Part shown: piece by piece, positions 45,684-51,300 of the stretch
How the letters are laid out: every line of letters begins with the position of its first letter
Numbering within the stretch: position 1 is the first letter of the stretch
Origin: Ilumatobacteraceae bacterium
GTDB taxonomy: Bacteria > Actinomycetota > Acidimicrobiia > Acidimicrobiales > Ilumatobacteraceae
DNA length: 51,300 bases
NCBI GenBank assembly: GCA_022843125.1
Contig: JALHOG010000035.1
Coordinates: forward strand, 1-51,300
Direction: 5' to 3'
Made by a program: the position numbers and the translations under genes
Notes under the pieces: generated by a model
What the model was told of the DNA's origin: nothing
Databases searched by the model: none
What the model saw: the letters and a program-made list of their open reading frames with translations, nothing else

Positions 45684-46486
45684 GCGCGTCGCCGGCGCCG
45701 GGTCGGATGGCCGAGATGGAGCGGGTCGAGGTGGGTGGTGTCTCGATCGTCACGGGCGCAGGCCGCAACATCGGTGCCGCCGTCGCCCGTGCGCTCGCCG
45801 CCGCGGGGTCGGCGGTGGCCGTCAACTACCGCGACGAGTCGACCCGTGCGGAGGCGGAGGCGGTGGTGGCCGGGATCCGTGCGTCCGGTGGGTCGGCGAT
45901 CGCCGTGATGGCCGATGTGTCCGACGAGGTCGCCGTCGCGGAGATGGTCGCCCGCGTCGAGCGTGAGCTCGGGCCCGTCACGGTGCTGGTGAACAACGCG
46001 GCCACATCGGTCGCGTCGTCGCGGCCCTGGCACGAGATCGAGCCGAGCGAGTGGATGGAGGTGATGGCCGTCAACGTGGTGGGCGGCGCGATCTGCGCGC
46101 GGGCGGTCGTCCCGTCGATGCTCGCCAACGGCGGCGGCAGCATCATCAACATGTCGTCGGTCACGGCGCTCCTCGGGCGGACCGGCAACCTGCACTACGT
46201 CACGTCGAAGGCGGCGCAGCTCGGCTTCACGCGCTCGCTGGCGCGTGAGCTGGGGGAGCAGGGTGTCCGGGTCAACGCGATCGTCGTCGGCGCGATCGAG
46301 ACGCCGTCCGAGGCGATCTACGGCGACCCCGACGAGGTGGCCGACATGCTGTTCGAGCTCCAGTCGATCAAGCGTCGCGGCGTGCCGCGCGACGTCGCCC
46401 AGATGGTGGTGCACCTCGCCTCCGAGCGGTCGTCGTTCGTGACGGGTCAGGCGATCACGGTCGACGGCGGCTGGGTGATGCACTGA
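45680..46486 (+). CDS. short-chain dehydrogenase/reductase
   Basis: A 268-residue classical SDR: TGAGRNIGAAVARALA, VLVNNAATS, catalytic Ser in NMSSVTAL, YVTSK and a final TGQAITVDGGWVMH. GTG 45680 overlaps the isomerase stop codon; ATG 45707 is a possible internal start without such coupling. It is the third SDR of the cluster, again FabG-like. It likely handles one of the oxidation steps. Confidence 0.9.
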   Translation: MSASPAPGRMAEMERVEVGGVSIVTGAGRNIGAAVARALAAAGSAVAVNYRDESTRAEAEAVVAGIRASGGSAIAVMADVSDEVAVAEMVARVERELGPVTVLVNNAATSVASSRPWHEIEPSEWMEVMAVNVVGGAICARAVVPSMLANGGGSIINMSSVTALLGRTGNLHYVTSKAAQLGFTRSLARELGEQGVRVNAIVVGAIETPSEAIYGDPDEVADMLFELQSIKRRGVPRDVAQMVVHLASERSSFVTGQAITVDGGWVMH

Positions 46487-46540
46487 TGCGGCGGTTCGCC
46501 GAGAGCTTGGAACAAGAACGATGAACAGGGAGGAAAGGTC

Positions 46541-47515
46541 ATGACAGGACTCACGACCGAACAGGTCGAACGGTTCCACGAGGACGGCTACCTGGTCGTC
46601 GAGGGGCTGATCGGCATCGACGAGGTGCTCGAGCCGCTGGTGCGCGAGTACGAGCAGGTGCTCGACAGGCTGGCGCGTGAGCTGTACGCCGCTGGACGGA
46701 TCGCCGACACGTACGCCGACCTGCCGTTCGGTGAGCGGTTCATCCGGATCGAACGCGAGACGAACGAGACGAACGCGCAGTACTTCGACTTCTCGCTGCC
46801 GCAGGGCAACATCAAGCACGACACGCCGATGTGGCTCGGACCGGCGGTGTTCCAGGCGCTGGTGTACCCGCCGCTGCTCGATGCCGTCGAGTCGATCATC
46901 GGTGGCGAGATCTTCTCGAACCCGGTGCAGCACGTCCGGATCAAGTCGCCCGAGCGGCTCGGTGCGCACGACGAGTCGGGCCGCACCAAGATGGGTGCCA
47001 CCAATTGGCACCAAGACAACGGCGTCGTGCTGCCGGTGGCCGACGACTCCGACATCCTGACCGTCTGGTTCTCGCTGTCGGACGCGCGTGTCGAGCACGG
47101 CTGCCTCCAGGTGATCCCACGGAGCCATCGCCTCGGCCTGCTCGCGCACTGCCCGGCCGGACCCGGTGGGTTGGAGATCCCCGAGCGCGTCGCCTCGCGT
47201 GACGAGGCGCTCCCGCTGCCCACCCGCCGCGGCGATGTGATCTTCATGCACAAGCAGACCATCCACAACTCGCTGTCGAACGTGAGCGACGAGATCCGGT
47301 GGAGCTTCGATCTGCGGTACAACCCGATCGGCCAGGAGACCGGACGCGGTGCGTTCCCCGGCTTCATCGCGCGCAGCCGATCGAACCCCGAGCGCGCCCT
47401 GCGTACCCGGGACGAGTGGGAGGCGCTGTGGTTCGCAGCCCGCGCCCACCTCGCCGACGTCCAGTACTCGGAACCCTTCAACCGCTGGAGCGCCGACGCC
47501 CCCGTGTGCGCCTAG
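46541..47515 (+). CDS. phytanoyl-CoA dioxygenase (PhyH)-family oxygenase
   Basis: The 324-residue protein starts MTGLTTEQVERFHEDGYLVV, the usual PhyH beginning. It has the Fe(II) site HQD in TNWHQDNG with a distal His in QTIHNSLSN, and an Arg (IRWSFDLRYNP) for 2-oxoglutarate. PhyH-type enzymes hydroxylate or demethylate small molecules. GGGAGG lies before ATG 46541. It closes the rightward arm, so an oxidative demethylation or hydroxylation of the imported compound is plausible. Confidence 0.9.
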   Translation: MTGLTTEQVERFHEDGYLVVEGLIGIDEVLEPLVREYEQVLDRLARELYAAGRIADTYADLPFGERFIRIERETNETNAQYFDFSLPQGNIKHDTPMWLGPAVFQALVYPPLLDAVESIIGGEIFSNPVQHVRIKSPERLGAHDESGRTKMGATNWHQDNGVVLPVADDSDILTVWFSLSDARVEHGCLQVIPRSHRLGLLAHCPAGPGGLEIPERVASRDEALPLPTRRGDVIFMHKQTIHNSLSNVSDEIRWSFDLRYNPIGQETGRGAFPGFIARSRSNPERALRTRDEWEALWFAARAHLADVQYSEPFNRWSADAPVCA

Positions 47516-47552
47516 CCGGCTGCGGGACGGCATCGGGGTGGCGTCGTCGATG

Positions 47553-48914
47553 TCAGCCGAGTCCGACGATGTGCAGCCCGAAGCCCAACGTGCGCGGGTC
47601 CTCACTGGTGCCGAGCTCGGCGGGCGACACGGCGCTGGGCAGCTCGAGCGTGACGCGTTGCTGGCCCGGAGCAACAGGGATCTCGACGGTGACAAGTGAG
47701 CCGCAGCGGACGACCTGCGAACCGCGTCGTCCCCCGTCGACGCGCCACACGATCCTCACGTCGTGGCCCTCCGGTCCGTGGTGCATGCCTGTCAGCATCA
47801 GCGTCGCCGGCGCGGCGAGTTCGGGAACGAGGACGGTCGGGTTCGGAGCATCGCTCCATGCTCCCCACGGCTCACGAATGCTCCATCCGAACCCGAGGAA
47901 CGCCTCGCCCGAGGGGTCGGCCCCGTCGGCGAGGCTCCACGTCTCTCCGGGTGCCGCCGGAACGCGTCGTTGCCGGAGTGCGGCCAGCTCGGCGGCGGCG
48001 GTGCCGGAACCGAGTTCGGACCACGCCGTCAGCCGGCGCTCCCACCGGTCTGGCCAGAGCGCGATCGACTCGCGGACGAACCGCCGATCCGCACGTTCGC
48101 CGTCGTAGCGGTAGTCGACGAAGCGGCCGGGTGGCGGAGCGACGAACCGCTGGACGACACGATCGATCACATCGCCGAGACGGTCATCGCTGCAGATGTG
48201 CTCCAGGACCTCCAGGAGCGCGTTCGCCCGTGCGATCCAATCAGCGCGGCGCTGCTCGGCCGGTCGTCGCTCGAACGTGCTGCCCCACTGCGACGCATGC
48301 GCCCGCTTGAAGTAGAGCGCAGAGTCGCAACGCCGCATCGGCGCGCACGCCGCCAGGTGGGCGAGGAATCCGTTCTCGAAGGGGCTCTGCGCACGCAGCG
48401 CTGCACACGGAGGCGCTGCGCGTAGGTGGTCGGCGCGAATCATGCCTCGGAGCGGGATCCAGTGCTGGTGGTCCGCGTACGCGAGCACGCGTTCGGTCGG
48501 CTCCGCATCGACGATGCCGTCCATGCGCTCGCGATGGAAGCGATCACCGAACCACTGCACATCGGTGTACGCGATGCTCGTGTCCGGGTTCCGCTCGTGA
48601 GCCAGCGCGAGTTCGTCGAGGTAGTTGTGGGACGCGATGTCGTCCTGCTGCCAGTAGACGAAGTAGTCGGTACGGCACTGGTCGATCAGCCACGTGAGGT
48701 TGTCCGCCCACCCCAGCCGCTGCGACTGTCGGGTGCAGTGGAACCGCGGGTCGTCGAGGAACGGCTCGACGACGGCGAACGACTCGTCGTCGCCCCCGTC
48801 GATGCTGATGATCACGGCAGAGGGGGAACGGTCCTGCTGCTGGATGCAGCGCAGCGTTTCCGGCAGGGTGAGCGCGCCTCGGTACACGGGCACACCGACG
48901 GTGATCGCGGTCAT
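47553..48914 (-). CDS. family 2 glycosyltransferase
   Basis: A 453-residue GT-A enzyme: MTAITVGVPVYRGALTLPETL, ISIDGGDDES, and the DxD-like DYFVYWQQDDIASHNYL metal site. The C-terminal 200 residues are extra to the usual catalytic domain and end in a beta-rich lectin-like stretch (TLMLTGMHHGPEGHDVRIVW). The start at 48914 overlaps the upstream oxidoreductase stop by 4 bp (ATGA), so the two are translated together. The donor sugar is unknown. Confidence 0.85.
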   Translation of the reverse strand: MTAITVGVPVYRGALTLPETLRCIQQQDRSPSAVIISIDGGDDESFAVVEPFLDDPRFHCTRQSQRLGWADNLTWLIDQCRTDYFVYWQQDDIASHNYLDELALAHERNPDTSIAYTDVQWFGDRFHRERMDGIVDAEPTERVLAYADHQHWIPLRGMIRADHLRAAPPCAALRAQSPFENGFLAHLAACAPMRRCDSALYFKRAHASQWGSTFERRPAEQRRADWIARANALLEVLEHICSDDRLGDVIDRVVQRFVAPPPGRFVDYRYDGERADRRFVRESIALWPDRWERRLTAWSELGSGTAAAELAALRQRRVPAAPGETWSLADGADPSGEAFLGFGWSIREPWGAWSDAPNPTVLVPELAAPATLMLTGMHHGPEGHDVRIVWRVDGGRRGSQVVRCGSLVTVEIPVAPGQQRVTLELPSAVSPAELGTSEDPRTLGFGLHIVGLG

Positions 48915-50131
48915 GGAGCCACCCCGTACAGCACGACCTCCGCGGCGCGGCGGCCCAGCATCGGGGCGGTGGTCCACTTGCCGGTGCTGATCGAGTGGTA
49001 GTCGCCGACCGACACGATCCCGATGTTGTCGCGCCGATGCAACCCGCTGTCGGGGTCGTCGATGTCGGTCGCGCCGACTCCGACGATGACACCGCCCCAG
49101 ATCTCGACATCGTCATGGACCGGATCGATACTGGCGATCGCCGGGACGAGTTGCGCCAGGCCGGCGAGGATGTCGGCCGTGACCGCCGCGGCCGTGTCAC
49201 GGTCCGGCCGAGGCGACACCGTCGGCGGGGGTGCCTCGCTCGTCGCGAACGACACCCGGCCTGCCGGATACCACGACAGGTACGCGGTGTCGGCTCCGTA
49301 CGTGAGGACGTCGCCGAACGGACCGAGTGCCCACGTGACGGTCGGGATGATGTCGCCGAGGCCGTCCTTGCGGACCCGGAGGAAGTACTTGAACCGATAG
49401 CTCCACGGGTCGGTGCTGACGATCCCGACGGTTCGGTCGAGCCGGTCCCGCGACGCCCAGGACGCGTTGATCACCGAATCGAACGGACCGATGCGACCGA
49501 GCGCCGTGACGGCCCAGTACCGACCGTTGATCCGCTCGACCGCGTCGACGACGACGGAGCAGCGGACGTCGATCCGGCTGCGCTCCACGGCGGCGATCAC
49601 TCCGTCGGCGACCGCGAACGGTTCGACCGCTCGTTCCTCGGTCGCGAAGGCGGCGATACACGCGTCGGCGCCGAGCGCAGGCGGCAACTGCTCGTCGGTG
49701 GCGCACCGACGCAGTTGCCGCACCCGCTCGAGTCCGAGGTAGTCGTCGTGAGCGCCGTGCACGCCGAGGCGCTCCATCTCCGTTTCGATTCGTCGGTACC
49801 GGCGCGCCAGATCGGATGGGGGGACCATGGTCGCCGGGTGCACCGCGTAGTCGAACGGCGGACTGACCGGGAGGCCCCGCAGCGGCACGGGCAGGTGGCG
49901 GTCGAGGATGGCAGCGAACTCCATCGCTCCGGCGAGCATCAGCCGGAGTGTGCGCTCGGAGTCGTCATTGGCGTAGACGTAACCGAGATGCACCTTGCCC
50001 TCGTTGAACCGCGACGCACCCTGCATGAGACTCGGGCCGGCATCGAGCACGACCACATCAGCGCCCGCTGCCTCGAGTTCGAGCGCAGCGGTGCACCCGG
50101 CCAGGCCGCCACCCACCACCAAGACGCTCAC
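48911..50131 (-). CDS. FAD-dependent oxidoreductase (DAO-like)
   Basis: From GTG 50131 (GGGGAG 4-5 bases upstream) the product is 406 residues. It opens VSVLVVGGGLAGCTAALELE, an FAD Rossmann motif, and has FNEGKVHLGYVYAND, the conserved region of DAO-like enzymes found beside glycosyltransferases. FAD-binding GDYHSISTGKW is near the C-terminus. The longer upstream frame has no signal. The pair may modify and attach a sugar in surface-polysaccharide synthesis. The upstream gap 50132-50319 shows no gene; a small CTGAC/GTCAG inverted repeat lies at 50204-50217. Confidence 0.82.
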   Translation of the reverse strand: MSVLVVGGGLAGCTAALELEAAGADVVVLDAGPSLMQGASRFNEGKVHLGYVYANDDSERTLRLMLAGAMEFAAILDRHLPVPLRGLPVSPPFDYAVHPATMVPPSDLARRYRRIETEMERLGVHGAHDDYLGLERVRQLRRCATDEQLPPALGADACIAAFATEERAVEPFAVADGVIAAVERSRIDVRCSVVVDAVERINGRYWAVTALGRIGPFDSVINASWASRDRLDRTVGIVSTDPWSYRFKYFLRVRKDGLGDIIPTVTWALGPFGDVLTYGADTAYLSWYPAGRVSFATSEAPPPTVSPRPDRDTAAAVTADILAGLAQLVPAIASIDPVHDDVEIWGGVIVGVGATDIDDPDSGLHRRDNIGIVSVGDYHSISTGKWTTAPMLGRRAAEVVLYGVAP

Positions 50132-50319
50132 GTCGCTCCCCGAGCGCTGCACTGCCCAACTCGTGTGCACTGATCCGGTCTCATCGCCGAACGCACCGTA
50201 GCGCTGACCAACGTCAGAATCGGGAGATGCGCAGCCCGTGACCCGAACTCTGGACACCGGCTCCGAGCGTCGACGCACCCGTGTGTGCTGACCGGCTCAC
50301 CATCCCGGCGCACGGCGGT

Positions 50320-50728
50320 TCAGGGCAGGAGCGTCAGGTCGCCGAGACGTGATCGCACGACGGTGAAGTGTCGGCGATCGAACGTGGCGATGTCGTGGAT
50401 GCCGAGTCGTTCGGCCGTCGCGATGACCGAAGCGTCGGTGCTTCCGAGCGGGAGATCGCGATTACCCGCGACGAGGTCCGCCATTCGCAACCAGTCGCCG
50501 GCCGCGACCGATTCCGACAGGAGGTTGCCGGCGGCGAGGTCGCCGAGGAAACGCACTTCCGCGTCCGCGCCGAGGCGTGTGCCGAGGAGGTACGTGACCT
50601 CGGTGACGACCAGTGTCGGGACGATGAGGGGCCCGGGTGCGTCTCGTGTAGTTCCAGGCTGGCGGCGTTGTGTCGGTCATCGCGATCGGCATAGGCGTAG
50701 AGCGGCCCGCTTCGACGATCAGTGCAAT
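50320..50728 (-). pseudogene. VapC-type PIN toxin, frameshifted and without start codon
   Basis: Translation in three frames gives one VapC protein: IVEAG, then PLYAYADRDDRHNAASLELHE-like sequence, then LIVPTLVVTEVTYLL, VRFLGDL, STDASVIATAERLG and ATFDRRHF. Single C losses near 50705 (GGGCCGC for GGGCCCGC) and 50628 (GGCCCCTC) shift the frame, and the expected ATG reads ATT (50728-50726). Acidic PIN residues are still present. The toxin should be dead if these are real; both shifts lie at short C-runs, so sequencing error is possible. Confidence 0.75.
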
Positions 50729-50952
50729 GGCCCGACCTCGTCGGCGAGGATTTCTTCGATTCGCTCCGAGATGTCGTCGCGACCGCTCGCGCCTGCATCC
50801 GAGGCGAGCAGTCGACGCCTGCCGTGTCCGGAGCTGAGCAGATTCTCGATTGCTTCACGGGTCAGTTCTGACACCGTTCTTCCCCGTCGTTCGGCCTCGT
50901 GGCGGAGGCGGGCATCGAGCTCGTCTGGAAGTTTCACCGTCGTCCTCCGCAT
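50719..50952 (-). CDS. ribbon-helix-helix antitoxin, VapB-like
   Basis: The 77-residue protein starts MRRTTVKLPDELDARLRHEAERRGRT in outline, a CopG/VapB ribbon-helix-helix DNA-binding domain, followed by TREAIENLL and an acidic tail (ISERIEEILADEVGPLH) that would bind the toxin. Its end overlaps the toxin remnant by 10 bp. The frame is intact although the toxin is broken. It could still regulate other promoters or neutralise related VapC proteins. Confidence 0.82.
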   Translation of the reverse strand: MRRTTVKLPDELDARLRHEAERRGRTVSELTREAIENLLSSGHGRRRLLASDAGASGRDDISERIEEILADEVGPLH

Positions 50953-50995
50953 GGATGCCAGCATGCCTCAGCGAGCCTCATGGCGCTGGCCGAGT

Positions 50996-51300
50996 TCACA
51001 TGTCGGGGTCGCTGGCGCCGAACGGGGTGTAGCCGCGGCCGGTGACTCCGACGTCGGCGGCGAACAGGCCGCCGGCGTGCGGGTGCTCGCGCAGCTGCTG
51101 ATCGGGCAGGTCGATGCGCGCGGTCGTGATGTACAGCGTGGTGCTCTCGCCGAACGCGCAGCTCGTGACGAATCCACCGGGCACGTTCACGATTCGGTCG
51201 AGCTGGCCGTCGGGCCGGTACCGGTGGACCGCGCCGCCGTCCCACAACGCCAGCCACACGCAGCCGTCGGCGTCGACGGTGAGGCCGTCGGGGATGGCGT
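50996..51300 (-). CDS. SMP-30/gluconolactonase-like protein, 3' part only
   Basis: The frame is open at the right edge and its last 100 residues read AIPDGLTVDADGCVWLALW, AVHRYRPDGQLDRIVNVP, TSCAFGESTTLYITTA and GLFAADVGVTGRG, the beta-propeller C-terminus of SMP-30/Gnl/LRE lactonases. These hydrolyse aldonolactones and often accompany sugar dehydrogenases. It may belong to the same sugar route as the 28-47 kb cluster. The rest of the gene lies beyond the window. Confidence 0.85.
   Translation of the reverse strand, partial: AIPDGLTVDADGCVWLALWDGGAVHRYRPDGQLDRIVNVPGGFVTSCAFGESTTLYITTARIDLPDQQLREHPHAGGLFAADVGVTGRGYTPFGASDPDM

Overview
The window is high-GC DNA with GC-rich third codon positions, many GTG starts and 4-bp stop/start overlaps. 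A BldD-type regulator, hrcA followed by dnaJ, and a short ComEC without a nuclease domain all point to an actinobacterium, plausibly of the Acidimicrobiia (Ilumatobacter-like). That assignment is inference from gene content; no database was searched.

Region 1 (1-18.5 kb) is housekeeping chromosome: comEA (cut by the window edge), comEC, holA, a secreted zinc metalloprotease, rpsT, lepA, small membrane proteins, an MFS exporter, a photolyase, hrcA-dnaJ-rsmE with a degenerate CIRCE operator, a BldD-like c-di-GMP-type regulator, hemW and a 2-oxoglutarate/Fe(II) oxygenase. A perfect 76-bp palindrome holds the stop codons of both convergent genes hemW and the oxygenase.

Region 2 (18.5-26.3 kb) is a decayed integrated element. 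It starts at an intact tRNA-Val(GAC). Its 3' end plus terminator (80 bp, 18520-18599) recurs as a far-end copy, split in two by an IS481-family insertion with a 15-bp target duplication. Cargo: a 689-aa protein with a PD-(D/E)xK/NERD-like motif, a 364-aa PIN-like nuclease, a two-helix membrane protein with a PLD-like domain, degenerate stretches, and a frameshifted tyrosine integrase remnant whose catalytic Tyr is Cys. The nuclease-rich cargo suggests a possible anti-phage role; this is the best candidate here for an undescribed system.

Region 3 (26.5-28.3 kb) is a PadR regulator followed by a permease-prefix membrane protein.

Region 4 (28.4-47.5 kb) is a bidirectional catabolic cluster. Leftward from 35.6 kb: two SDRs, an IclR regulator, an M81/MlrC-family hydrolase, a class III aminotransferase and an IlvD/Edd dehydratase. 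Rightward from 35.75 kb: a peptide-type ABC importer (lipoprotein, two permeases, two ATPases), an aldo/keto reductase, an enolase-superfamily dehydratase, a zinc alcohol dehydrogenase, a phosphomannose-isomerase-like protein, an SDR and a PhyH-type dioxygenase. The set suggests uptake and oxidative/dehydrative breakdown of a sugar, sugar acid or modified (amino)sugar. The substrate cannot be read from sequence.

Region 5 (47.5-51.3 kb) holds a glycosyltransferase/FAD-oxidoreductase pair, a VapBC-type toxin-antitoxin locus with an intact antitoxin and a broken toxin, and the 3' part of an SMP-30/gluconolactonase-type gene leaving the window.
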